Below are positions 44,650 through 53,316 of a stretch of 64,000 bases of DNA, one piece after another. Location: NCBI GenBank assembly GCA_024233005.1, contig JACKQE010000005.1, positions 62,001 to 126,000 of the forward strand, in the 5' to 3' direction. Source of the DNA: Akkermansiaceae bacterium (GTDB lineage Bacteria; Verrucomicrobiota; Verrucomicrobiia; Verrucomicrobiales; DEV007). The translations under genes were made by a program, and so were the position numbers. The notes beneath the pieces were generated by a model that did not search any database, had not been told where the DNA came from, and worked only from the letters and a program-made list of their open reading frames with translations. Positions within the stretch are counted from its first letter, which is position 1. The number at the start of each line of letters is the position of its first letter.

Positions 44650-47600
44650 TCAGTTCTTGTTGAGCACTTCCGCGAGGTTGAAGAGCTGGCTGATGACGAG
44701 GGCGAGAGCGGCGGTTTCTGCCGGATGACCGGCGTCCCGGGAGGGGAGTTCACCGACCCGCAGCAGGGCGGCGGCCTTCCCGGGCTGCTGCTGGAAATGT
44801 TCGAGGTATTGGGTGTGGCACTCCTCCAGAACCTGCCGGGAATCCGTGTCGATGGGGCGGCCGACGACACGTTGGAAGGCGGTGGCCATGCGTCGGTTGG
44901 AATCCGTTCCGGTTTCCATCAGCGTGGCGGCGAGGGAGCGGGCGGCCTCGAGATACTGCGTGTCATTCATCATCACGAGAGCTTGGAGCGGCGTGTTGGT
45001 GCGTTCGCGCCGGACCGTGCAGCTCTCCCGGTTGGGAGCGTCGAAAAGCGTCATGTTCGGCGGGGGAGCGGTGCGTTTCCAGAAGGTGTAGAGGCTGCGG
45101 CGGTAAAGGTTGTCGCCCTGGTCGGGAAAGAAGACCATCGTGTTGCTGCCCTGATAACCCAACACTTCCCAGATGTTGCCGGGCTGATCGGGTTTTACCG
45201 AAGGACCGCCGCGCCGAGTCGAGAGGATGCCGCTGCTGAAGAGCACCTGATCCCGGATCATTTCAGCGTCGAGACGGAAACGGGGACCTCTCGCATGGAG
45301 GCGGTTTTCCGGATCGGACCGGTATTGCTCCTCGGAGGCAGAGGAGGTTTGACGGTAGGTGGCGGACATCACCAGGGTTTTGAGGAGACGCCGGACGTCC
45401 CAGCCGTGCTCCCGGAAGTCGACCGCCAGCCAGTCGAGGAGCTCGGGATGGGAAGGGCGTTCGCCCTGCACGCCAAAGTCTTCCGCGGTTTTCACCAGAC
45501 CGGTGCCAAAAAGCTCCTGCCAGAAGCGGTTCACCGTGACGCGGGCCGTCAGGGGGTGTTCCGGGGCGACCAGCCAGCGCGCCAGACTGAGGCGGTTGGC
45601 GGGGGCATTCTCCGGCAGGCTGGGCAGCACCTGCGGCACGCCGGGAGGGGCAGGGTCGCGGGGTTGGTCATATTCGCCCCGGAAGAGCACATGGGCCATC
45701 GCGGGTTGTGGTTTTTCCTTGGCGATCAAAGTCAGCGGGGTACCCGTTTCGATTGCCGAAGCCGCGGCCTCCGCTGCCGCGAGGGCGGCATTGGGCTCCC
45801 GCATCTGGGGATCGACCAGTTGGGCATAGGCTTCCCGGAGCCGCTTCTTTTCCGTGTCATTGCGCTTGTCGGCCGGTTTGCGCAGCAATCCGGGCAGGGC
45901 CGTCCGGTCCTTGAGGACTTCCCGGTCTTTGCTGCCGAGGTAGCGGGGGAATCCCACCGCCGATTCCAGCACGATCGCGGCATTCCCGCGCCGGATGCCG
46001 TTGACAGGCGCGCTGTCCGCGCTGAGCTGGCCGAAGGAGAAGGCGTTGTTCGTCGCGAAGGCGCCGTTGAGGTAAATCTGGAGACCCGCCCCATTACCGG
46101 AGCCATCGCTATTGACGAGCACCTCGTAGCGGGTTTCTCCCCGGACCCCGCGGATTCGGGCGGAGCCGGCGTAGTCGGTGGCGGACTTTCCGTAAATTTC
46201 GGCAGTGATTCGGTTGGCGCTCGCCGACAGCCGAAACCGCACCCGTCCTGACGCATCGGTCAACTCCAACACGGGAAGGGAATCTGTTGTCGCCGGGGTG
46301 ATGAACGCGGCTTGGATCGCAAAGGGACTCCGCACATCGAACGGTGCCGCCACCTCAGCGGTCCCTTCGGTCCGCAACGTGAAGACCGGGGGGACCGGCC
46401 AGGGCAGTTCTTTCAGGTCCCGGGTGGCCGGATCGGTCACCCACGCCTGATAAGCCGTCTCTGTCGCGGCAAGCGCCGTGTCGCGCGCTTTGGCGGCTCC
46501 GGTCGCGGACGCTCGGGCACGAGTGAGACGATCTTCCACCGGTTCGCCCGCCCCGATGAACATCGCGGGACGGGAGTTCTTGTCGTTCTTGTCCATCGGG
46601 TCCTCGTCGAGGTTGTTGAAGTAGGCGAGGAGGGAGTAGAACTCTTTCTGCGTCACCGGATCGAATTTGTGGTCGTGGCACGCGCAGCAGCCCAGCGTCA
46701 GTCCCATCCAGACAGTGCCCATGGTGCTCGTCCGGTCCACCGCGTAGCGCGCCGCGAATTCCTCGGGGATGGCTCCGCCTTCGCTTGAGGTGACATTGCA
46801 GCGGATGAATCCGGTCGCGATGCGGTCCGCCTCGGTGGCGTTGGGCAGCAGATCGCCGGCGAGTTGGGCCAGCGTGAACCGGTCGAACGGCAGGTTGGCA
46901 TTGAAGGCACTGACTACCCAGTCCCGATAAGCCCACATCTCCCGGTAGTTGTCGAGATGCAATCCATGGGTGTCGGCGTAGCGGGCCGCGTCGAGCCAGT
47001 AGCGCGCCCGGTGCTCCCCGTAATGTTCGGACTGGAGGAGCCGGTCGACCGCTTTCTCATAGGCTTCCGGGGAGGGATCGCGGGCGAATGCGGCGCTCTC
47101 CTCCGGCGTCGGCGGGAGACCGGTGAGGTCGAGCGTGAGGCGACGCAGCAGGGTGTGGGGTTCCGCCACGGCGGAAGGCTTCAGTCCGCGAGTTCCCATT
47201 TCCTCGAGGATGAAGCGGTCGATCTCGTTGCGGCTCCAAGTGTCACCGGTGATTTGGGGCGGCTCGGTTTTTTTCGGCGGGATGAAGGCCCAGTGCTCCT
47301 CCCATTCCGCGCCTTCCTCGATCCACCGGCGGAGGAGTTCGATCTCCGCGGGACTGAGTTTTTTGTGGGAATCCGGAGGCGGCATCAGATCGTCCGGTGA
47401 GGCTTCGGCAATGCGGCGGTAGAGTTCGCTTTTCTCCGGACGGAACCGGGTCAGGACGGGGGGGGCTTTTTTCCGGGGAGCAAAGGCGAGATCTTCCCGG
47501 TCCAGACGCAGGTCGGCTTTGCGGCCCGACGAATCCGGGCCATGACAGGCAAAGCAGTTTTCCGACAACAGCGGACGGACGTCGCGGTTGAACCGGACCT

Positions 47601-48207
47601 TGGCTACGACAGATCCTCCCTGGGCCGGAGGACGCTTGTTGGATCCATTGTCAGCGATCTGGAGCCGTGCATAGGCCTCTTCCGGGGTTTGGGCCGGCGG
47701 CGGGGGGAGGACGACCGGGGCAGGAGTGTGCAACGGAGCTTCGACTGCGCTCGGAGAGGGCTGGTTTACTTGCACGGCCACGGCGAGGGGAGTCCCGGCG
47801 GGTTGGGGCGGTCGGGTCAACGGAGTCTCCGGTGACCTCAGAAGATAGGCCACCGTGAGAATCACCGCTGCGGCGAGTCCCGCCAGAATGGCCAATCTGC
47901 CGGGACGCGTCGGACGCGGGGTTTCTGTCCTGCGTTCCTGGTGGGTCCCGGCATCCGGCAGGGCCTCGGCCGGATGGAGCGGCAGGACGTTGGCTGGCTC
48001 GTCGTCAGCGTCCGCGAGGACCTGGCGCACTGCGCCGTCCTGGATGAGGAGGGCTTCCAACTCGCAAAGCGAGCGGTAAATCTGTCGGGCCTCGGGCCGG
48101 CGGGCGAGGCAATCGAGGAACACCGACATTTCCTCCGGCGGGAGGGTGCCGTCGAGGAATCCCGAGGCCAGACGGTGGAGGTCTTCAGAGGAGGGATCTG
48201 TGGACAT
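44650..48207 (-). CDS. Anti-sigma-like / PSCyt1 cytochrome / DUF1549 / DUF1553 fusion protein
   Basis: A 1185-residue membrane protein. Residues 1-90 resemble the cytoplasmic anti-sigma domain of planctomycete/verrucomicrobial ECF systems (LHRLASGFLDGTLPPEEMSVFLDCLARRPEAR). A single membrane segment lies at 104-123, then a Pro-rich linker. The PSCyt1 cytochrome-like domain follows (about 203-310; CFACH haem motif at 218-222 and a distal MPPP), then DUF1549 (about 325-530; a CCACHDHKFDP haem-like motif), a concanavalin-like beta insert (about 600-750), and DUF1553 (about 870-1165). It follows the ECF sigma gene by 26 bp. The expected role is that the extracytoplasmic part senses something and releases the sigma factor; the ligand is unknown. 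Confidence 0.9.
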   Translation of the reverse strand: MSTDPSSEDLHRLASGFLDGTLPPEEMSVFLDCLARRPEARQIYRSLCELEALLIQDGAVRQVLADADDEPANVLPLHPAEALPDAGTHQERRTETPRPTRPGRLAILAGLAAAVILTVAYLLRSPETPLTRPPQPAGTPLAVAVQVNQPSPSAVEAPLHTPAPVVLPPPPAQTPEEAYARLQIADNGSNKRPPAQGGSVVAKVRFNRDVRPLLSENCFACHGPDSSGRKADLRLDREDLAFAPRKKAPPVLTRFRPEKSELYRRIAEASPDDLMPPPDSHKKLSPAEIELLRRWIEEGAEWEEHWAFIPPKKTEPPQITGDTWSRNEIDRFILEEMGTRGLKPSAVAEPHTLLRRLTLDLTGLPPTPEESAAFARDPSPEAYEKAVDRLLQSEHYGEHRARYWLDAARYADTHGLHLDNYREMWAYRDWVVSAFNANLPFDRFTLAQLAGDLLPNATEADRIATGFIRCNVTSSEGGAIPEEFAARYAVDRTSTMGTVWMGLTLGCCACHDHKFDPVTQKEFYSLLAYFNNLDEDPMDKNDKNSRPAMFIGAGEPVEDRLTRARASATGAAKARDTALAATETAYQAWVTDPATRDLKELPWPVPPVFTLRTEGTAEVAAPFDVRSPFAIQAAFITPATTDSLPVLELTDASGRVRFRLSASANRITAEIYGKSATDYAGSARIRGVRGETRYEVLVNSDGSGNGAGLQIYLNGAFATNNAFSFGQLSADSAPVNGIRRGNAAIVLESAVGFPRYLGSKDREVLKDRTALPGLLRKPADKRNDTEKKRLREAYAQLVDPQMREPNAALAAAEAAASAIETGTPLTLIAKEKPQPAMAHVLFRGEYDQPRDPAPPGVPQVLPSLPENAPANRLSLARWLVAPEHPLTARVTVNRFWQELFGTGLVKTAEDFGVQGERPSHPELLDWLAVDFREHGWDVRRLLKTLVMSATYRQTSSASEEQYRSDPENRLHARGPRFRLDAEMIRDQVLFSSGILSTRRGGPSVKPDQPGNIWEVLGYQGSNTMVFFPDQGDNLYRRSLYTFWKRTAPPPNMTLFDAPNRESCTVRRERTNTPLQALVMMNDTQYLEAARSLAATLMETGTDSNRRMATAFQRVVGRPIDTDSRQVLEECHTQYLEHFQQQPGKAAALLRVGELPSRDAGHPAETAALALVISQLFNLAEVLNKN

Positions 48208-48233
48208 GAGAGTGTGGGTAGGGAAAACGGGGC

Positions 48234-48830
48234 TCAGGGGTGACGGAGCCGGAGACGCACGCTGAGGCAGTCGAGGAGACCTTTTCGGGCCCGGAAGAGA
48301 ATCTGGGAGATGCGGTTGGCGGGTTCGCCGAGAGCTTCGGAGAGAACGGCCACTGATTGCCCGTCGAGATAGCGGCGGCGAACCAGGTCCCGCTGGCGGG
48401 GCGGCAGTTTGAGGAGGCAGTCCTGCAGCGCCTCCGCCCGGACTTTGAGGGCCTGCGTCCGGTTGTCCTGCGCCAGGGCCTCCTCTTCCGACTCCCCGGC
48501 CATCAATTCCATCAGGGCATCATCAAAGACCAGGCGGGACTGGTCCCGGCGTTGCCGCTGACGCTGCGAGAGCACCTGAAAATGGGCCACCCGAATCGCC
48601 CAGGCGGTGAAGTTGGTTCCCGGTTGGTATGTTTCCGCTTTCCTCCAGAGCACCAGATTCGTTTCCTGGAGGACGTCCTTGGCGGTCGCCGGCTGGCCGG
48701 TCAGAGAAAGGATGTAGCCATAGAGGCGCGGTTGATGCGCCTCGAGGAGGTCGTCGAAAGAAGGGTCTGGGGAGGTCACCGGGAGCAGATTCATGGCACA
48801 CAGCCTTGGCAGGGATGAATACCGGTTCAT
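48234..48830 (-). CDS. ECF sigma factor, partner of the haem/DUF1549 anti-sigma fusion
   Basis: A 198-residue ECF sigma factor. Region 2 (about 20-95) includes FDDLLEAHQPRLYGYILSLTG, AKDVLQETNLVLWRKAETY and FTAWAIRVAHFQVLSQRQRQRRD. Region 4 (about 130-190) includes LLKLPPRQRDLVRRRYLDGQSVAVLSEALGEPANRISQILFRARKGLLDCL. It is the type often annotated as a Rhodopirellula/Verrucomicrobium-family sigma factor. A later ATG at 48794 would remove 12 residues. It heads the operon that continues with the anti-sigma/PSCyt1/DUF1549/DUF1553 protein and the DUF1501 protein, so these are probably its main targets. Confidence 0.92.
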   Translation of the reverse strand: MNRYSSLPRLCAMNLLPVTSPDPSFDDLLEAHQPRLYGYILSLTGQPATAKDVLQETNLVLWRKAETYQPGTNFTAWAIRVAHFQVLSQRQRQRRDQSRLVFDDALMELMAGESEEEALAQDNRTQALKVRAEALQDCLLKLPPRQRDLVRRRYLDGQSVAVLSEALGEPANRISQILFRARKGLLDCLSVRLRLRHP

Positions 48831-48969
48831 CCCGGAAATCTTAGGGACAAAATACGTTGGATCCGGCCCGCCGCCACTCCCGCGATCGGCAAACGACTGG
48901 CGCTGAAGACTCCCACGTCACGGAAGGGCCGCTGCCAGGCCCTGTCCTCTGGAGCCGCCCGAGGGATTT

Positions 48970-49476
48970 CTAGGCCTTGGGAGTCCATTCCTGGAGCCAT
49001 TTCAGAAAGGCCTCCGCATCATGGCCGTTCCCTTTTTCCAGTTCCGAGGTGGCCTTTGTGGTAAGCAGTTTTCCTTCGGCATCGAGGACGATGATGGTCG
49101 GCAAGCCGTATTTGGTGGGATGTTCGTAGAGCAGATCCACCTCCGCATTGTGCCCCTGGTTGACGTCGATCGCCACCACCACGAAATCCTTGTCGAGGGC
49201 TGCCTTGACCTGTTCGGTGCGGAACATTTTGTTGAGGGCGAAGCACCAGCTCACCCAGTTGGCGCCGAAATGGACGAGGACCCGTTTCTTTTCCGCTTTC
49301 GCTGTCACCAGCGCCGCCGCGATCTGCTCGGTGCCATTGGCGGTGACGTCGTAGTCTTTTTTCCGGGTCCGCGAACCTTCCCCGGTTTGGGCCTGCAAAG
49401 TTCCGAGGAAGAGCCATCCGGCGGTGAACAGGACCGCGGTGCGGATCCTTGCAGAGAGGGGAGCGGGGGCAATCAT
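48970..49476 (-). CDS. Exported thioredoxin-like protein with a single active-site cysteine
   Basis: A 168-residue protein from the ATG at 49476, chosen for its signal peptide (MIAPAPLSARIRTAVLFTAGWLFLGTLQAQ); an upstream ATG at 49665 is rejected. The thioredoxin fold is clear from VLVHFGANWVSWCFALNKMF, FVVVAIDVNQGHN and YGLPTIIVLDAEGK. The active site reads W-V-S-W-C where relatives have W-C-x-W-C, so the first redox Cys is a Val and the protein cannot cycle a disulfide as a normal thioredoxin does. It could act as a chaperone, a monothiol isomerase or haem-ligand handler. It is divergent from the MFS gene. Confidence 0.85.
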   Translation of the reverse strand: MIAPAPLSARIRTAVLFTAGWLFLGTLQAQTGEGSRTRKKDYDVTANGTEQIAAALVTAKAEKKRVLVHFGANWVSWCFALNKMFRTEQVKAALDKDFVVVAIDVNQGHNAEVDLLYEHPTKYGLPTIIVLDAEGKLLTTKATSELEKGNGHDAEAFLKWLQEWTPKA

Positions 49477-49703
49477 ATCGGGAATGTGACTACTCGCATC
49501 GCGGCGGGACTCTGGCAAGACTTGGATTGCCTCGCCAGAGGGGCCGGTCACTCCCGGAGCGGTACGCTGCCTCAACCAGGGCATTTCCATTCCTGTCGCC
49601 CCCCTTGCCGCATTCCTCATCAGTTGCAATCGGGTGGGATCGGTGCCAAAATCCCGGCATTCCACCTCAAGGCGCGCTGGGACAGCACCGATCGCGACTC
49701 CCC

Positions 49704-50990
49704 ATGCGGTTCCTCAAGCGCCAATACTTTTTCACCTATGGGATCCTCGGGTGCGTGGCTCCCATGGTCGGGATTTTCCTGCGTGAACAGGGATTCTCGA
49801 ACTTCCAGGTGGCCATCGCCCTGGCCATCTCGCAGATCCCGGCGCTGGTTTCCCCGGTGCTGCTGACACTCCTCGCGGACCGTCGCCTCGAGACGCGCCA
49901 CATTCTCACCATGGCGGGCACCCTCTCCGGGTTTGTGCTGTCGGCAATGTACTTGGTGCAGGACCTGCCGACACGGATGGGGCTCTTCTTTTTCTATGGC
50001 CTTGTGCTGGTGGGCATGTTGCCGCTGATGGATGGGCTCTATTTCAAATGGGCGGAGCGCCACCGCGTCGCCGGAATGCCCTGTCCGACCTACCCGGGGG
50101 TGCGGCTCTGGGGCACTGTCGGCTATGTGATCCCGAGTTTTCTGCTCTTGGTGGTGTTCAAATATTTCCCCGATCACACCGATCTCATCCTGCCGCTGGC
50201 CGTCGTTTACTGCGTTTTCAGCGTGGCCTGCAGCCTGGCCCTGCCCCGGTTGACTGCGATCCCTTCTGAGAAGGCCCCCATTGGGGAACGTCCCAAGATT
50301 CCCACCCTCGAAGCTTTCCGCGTGCTCACTTCGCCGCAGGCGCGCTGGCTCAGTCTCGCTCTGATTCCCGCCAACATGGCGTCAGTGATGTATTTTGGGT
50401 TCATCCCGATCTTTCTGGAGAGTGTGGTCGGCATTCCCAAGTTATGGATCGGATCGGTCATCTCAATCGGGGTGGTGATGGAAATCGGCTACACCCTCGC
50501 GATGCCCTGGATGCACCGCGTCATCCGGCTCAAGGGCATCCTCATCCTGGGGTTTTGTGCCCAATTGCTCAGGCTCCTTGCCCTGTCCTTTTTCCCCACA
50601 CCCTGGGTGGCCATCGTGGTTCAACTTGTCCATGGCATGGAGGTCATGGGCGTCCTCGTGGCCCCGGTCATCCTCATCAACCGGCTCGCTCACGAGGATT
50701 TCCGCAACTCCATCCAGGGCGTCTACACCATGACCATCGGAGCCGTCTCCCGGATCATCGGCTATGTCCTGGCCGGATTCCTCTCCGCTTCCGGCCTATT
50801 GCACGTCATGCACTGGGCGTCGGTTCTTTCCATTCTCGGCCTGATCATCATCGTGGTCCGCTACCGTCGGATCCGTCCCGAGTGGGAGGCGGCCGAGCAT
50901 GTCGATCCCGGCGCGGTGGCGGCCTCTGAAACACCCGAAGAGGAGGGGCCGGTGTCTCCGGAGGATTCTGAACGCCTCCTCGCCGGTTGA
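49704..50990 (+). CDS. Major facilitator superfamily transporter
   Basis: A 428-residue protein with about 12 membrane segments, from the ATG at 49704; upstream in-frame ATGs lie in non-membrane sequence. It starts MRFLKRQYFFTYGILGCVAPMVGIFLREQGFSNFQVAIALAISQIPALVSPVL, typical of the MFS_1-like (LacY/NupG-related) group. Loop motifs LLTLLADRRLETR and GVRLWGTVGYVIPSF are also characteristic of the nucleoside/sugar-type subgroup. The C-terminal 40 residues are acidic and soluble. Substrate cannot be inferred. Downstream, 45 bp away, is the RNase III-like gene on the same strand. Confidence 0.88.
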   Translation: MRFLKRQYFFTYGILGCVAPMVGIFLREQGFSNFQVAIALAISQIPALVSPVLLTLLADRRLETRHILTMAGTLSGFVLSAMYLVQDLPTRMGLFFFYGLVLVGMLPLMDGLYFKWAERHRVAGMPCPTYPGVRLWGTVGYVIPSFLLLVVFKYFPDHTDLILPLAVVYCVFSVACSLALPRLTAIPSEKAPIGERPKIPTLEAFRVLTSPQARWLSLALIPANMASVMYFGFIPIFLESVVGIPKLWIGSVISIGVVMEIGYTLAMPWMHRVIRLKGILILGFCAQLLRLLALSFFPTPWVAIVVQLVHGMEVMGVLVAPVILINRLAHEDFRNSIQGVYTMTIGAVSRIIGYVLAGFLSASGLLHVMHWASVLSILGLIIIVVRYRRIRPEWEAAEHVDPGAVAASETPEEEGPVSPEDSERLLAG

Positions 50991-51035
50991 AGTGTTGATC
51001 CTGGAATTGAGATTTCCTGAAAACCATTCACAGAT

Positions 51036-51368
51036 ATGTCCATGTCCGCGACCGAAGCCCCTGTCACGAAGCTTTCCCGGGATCAACTCATCCAGCGGGA
51101 ACGCGACGAGGCCTGGATCGGAGACGCGATTCTTTCGCTCTGCGCCCGCGAATGGATCCTCGCCCGGCGTGGCTCACTTGACGGCGTCATGCTGGAACGC
51201 ATGACCAGCAACCAGTTCCTCTCTTGCCTCGGCAATCCCACCACCGTCGAGTCCCGCATTGGTCTGATCTACCGCGATGGAGGGATCGCGGCGGTACGGG
51301 AGTGGTTCGAGGCCACGCTGGTCCCGCTCTATGAGAAGCAGGAGAAAAAGCGTCGGCGCGGACGATGA
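51036..51368 (+). CDS. Small RNase III-domain-like protein (MrnC-like)
   Basis: A 110-residue protein consisting of one RNase III-like domain and a basic tail (KQEKKRRRGR). The RDEAWIGDAILSLCAREWIL segment resembles the catalytic helix of Mini-III RNases (AYIGDAVYEL), including the Asp of the GD pair. VESRIGLIYRDGGIAAVREWFEATLVPLY resembles the second catalytic region of RNase III (EALIG-LYLDGG), with the Glu kept but the preceding Asp missing. It has no double-stranded RNA-binding domain. Mini-III processes 23S rRNA ends in Firmicutes; a similar rRNA or small-RNA role is possible. A tentative call. Confidence 0.65.
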   Translation: MSMSATEAPVTKLSRDQLIQRERDEAWIGDAILSLCAREWILARRGSLDGVMLERMTSNQFLSCLGNPTTVESRIGLIYRDGGIAAVREWFEATLVPLYEKQEKKRRRGR

Positions 51369-51419
51369 ATACTCCGCCGCCGCCCCTCCACATTCCGGGG
51401 CAGATCGGAAGTCCTTTGG

Positions 51420-51947
51420 TTACAAGCCGCTTTCGGTGGGACCATCCTCTCCGAAGTCGACTTCGCGGACCCGTTTGCGGTCCCGGACCGCTTCCACCGC
51501 TTGGCGGAGCGAGTCGGCGAAGCCGGTGACTTCCGGGAGCCACTCCAGAGTCACCTCCGGGGCCGTCCGGTCGCTGGTCACCATCGCGATGGTTCCGCAA
51601 CCGAGCAGGCGTTGCCAGAAAGGTTCCGTCACGATCCAATCCTTGACCCGGTAGAGTTCGATGTCCTCGTGCTGTTTGGAGAAAACCCCCGATTGGAGAC
51701 GGAGTCGCTGATTGGTGAGGCGGATCCGGGTGTTCTTTTGGACGAGCCATTTCCACCAGACGATGGGCAGGGTGATAACCAGCAGGAGGGAAATCCACCA
51801 GCCGAGCAATTGCCAGCCCGAAGGACTGCCCTCCCAGAGGGTGCGTTCGGTGCGCGCGTCCGGAGATGCCGCCGGAAGGCCGGAGGAGGTGGAGGAATCA
51901 CGGTCATTCATGCACTGGGACGTTAGCGGGGGAGACGAAATGTGCAA
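51420..51947 (-). CDS. Membrane protein with bacterial PH domain (YdbS-like)
   Basis: A 175-residue protein. Residues about 30-75 include one or two membrane segments (WQLLGWWISLLLVITLPIVWWKWLV). The PH_2-type domain follows: NTRIRLTNQRLRLQSGVFSKQHEDIELYRVKDWIVTEPFWQRLLGCGTIAMVTSD. Such proteins are common, often of unknown role in the envelope. The ATG at 51911 (MNDRDSSTSSG) may be a better start. It is convergent with the RNase III-like gene. Confidence 0.82.
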   Translation of the reverse strand: MHISSPPLTSQCMNDRDSSTSSGLPAASPDARTERTLWEGSPSGWQLLGWWISLLLVITLPIVWWKWLVQKNTRIRLTNQRLRLQSGVFSKQHEDIELYRVKDWIVTEPFWQRLLGCGTIAMVTSDRTAPEVTLEWLPEVTGFADSLRQAVEAVRDRKRVREVDFGEDGPTESGL

Positions 51948-52096
51948 GGTGCGAAACGTGGCTTCGAGGCGTCTCCATCGGCCATCCAGGGAGTCATGAA
52001 GCCGTTGTGGAGGGCCGGGATATTCCCTTTATCGATGCTTAAATGTCAAGGATTGATTGCAAGGTGACGATTTTGTGGCTTTTTTAGGGATCTCCC

Positions 52097-53116
52097 ATGA
52101 CCGCTGAAACTCCTTTCTCCCGTCGTCGTGCGTTAAAGACGCTGTTTTGTTCGAGTGCGGCCTTGGCGCTCAATGTGCGGCGGGAGGCCAAAGCCCAGGT
52201 CGAGATCCCGCCGGAGTCCCTGCAGTTGTTTGCGATCGGTGACTATGGCACCGGCGGGGCCGACCAGCGTCGTGTCGCGGCGGCCATGAAGGGGTTTGTG
52301 GAGAAAAATGCCATCCGGCCCAACGGCCTGCTGATGGTGGGGGACAACTTCTACAGCGAGGACAAGGAAGGCTTTAGCACTGAATCTTCCCGGTGGAAGA
52401 ACCAAATCGAGGACATGTATCCGCCAGAAGCTTTCGCCTGTCCAATGTGGCCGGTGCTGGGCAATCACGACTACCATGACAACTACAAGGGAGAAAAGGT
52501 GCAACTGGCCTATGCCCGGAAACCCGGGGTCCGCTGGACGATGCCGGGGAAATGGTTCCGTGTCGATTTGGGTAGCCAGCCTTTGGTGACCTTCCTGTTT
52601 TTGGACAGCAACTACCGATCTATTTCCGGCGGATTTAAGCGTCCCTCCTTCTCCACTGGTTTCCGGTTTCGCTCGCTCAAAGAGGACGAGGAGGAAGAAC
52701 AGCTGGAATGGTTCAAAGCCGAATTGGAAAAACCCCGTGCGCCCTTCACCGTGGTGGTGAGCCATCATCCCCTCTACTCCAACGGCGAGCACGGGGATTC
52801 TCGCACCCTGATCAAGGAATGGGGCGGTCTGCTGCAGAAGCACCAGGTGCATGCCTACATTTGTGGGCACGACCACGACATGCAACACCTGGAGATTGAG
52901 GGCAAATTCACTTCTTTTGTCCTCTCGGGCGGCGGCGGGGCCAAGACCCGAGGAGCCACCGACAATCGCACTGTTCCGTTCTACAAGGAAACCTACGGGT
53001 TCAGTCATCTTTCTATCACTCCCGAGGCGCTGAAAATCAGCCACTACGACGATTTTGGCAATCCTCTCCACGGGTTCCAAAAAAACCTCGACGGCACCGT
53101 CGTGCTGCCGACCTGA
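52097..53116 (+). CDS. Tat-exported metallophosphoesterase (acid phosphatase-like)
   Basis: A 339-residue protein. The twin-arginine signal is FSRRRALKTLFCSSAALALN near the N-terminus. The di-metal phosphoesterase motifs are in order: GDYGTGG, MVGDNFYSED, LGNHDYHDN, VSHHPLYSNGEHGD and CGHDHDMQH. The pattern fits purple acid phosphatase/tartrate-resistant phosphatase-like enzymes. Expected role is phosphate scavenging or cleavage of phosphoesters outside the cytoplasm. It precedes the Gfo/Idh gene by 200 bp on the same strand, probably in a separate unit. Confidence 0.92.
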   Translation: MTAETPFSRRRALKTLFCSSAALALNVRREAKAQVEIPPESLQLFAIGDYGTGGADQRRVAAAMKGFVEKNAIRPNGLLMVGDNFYSEDKEGFSTESSRWKNQIEDMYPPEAFACPMWPVLGNHDYHDNYKGEKVQLAYARKPGVRWTMPGKWFRVDLGSQPLVTFLFLDSNYRSISGGFKRPSFSTGFRFRSLKEDEEEEQLEWFKAELEKPRAPFTVVVSHHPLYSNGEHGDSRTLIKEWGGLLQKHQVHAYICGHDHDMQHLEIEGKFTSFVLSGGGGAKTRGATDNRTVPFYKETYGFSHLSITPEALKISHYDDFGNPLHGFQKNLDGTVVLPT

Positions 53117-53316
53117 AGGCGGCGCTAAAAAGACTTCCCAGAAAGGACTCTTCCGGCGTCGGCTCCACGGGACGCGTTTTCGCCAGAGGGGGCTTGGCTT
53201 TTTTTCTGGTTTGGTGGCGGGAATCTTGGTAGTCTTGGCGTCCCTGCCCCTTTCCCGGAGGCCGGAGCCGTTGTGCTCCTGACTGCCTCTGCGGGGCTTT
53301 CACCCCACTTGACCCC

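Noticed and set aside
44725..46251. 508-codon plus-strand frame opposite the DUF1553 region
   Set aside because: Antisense to conserved DUF1553 sequence; biased composition and no domain.
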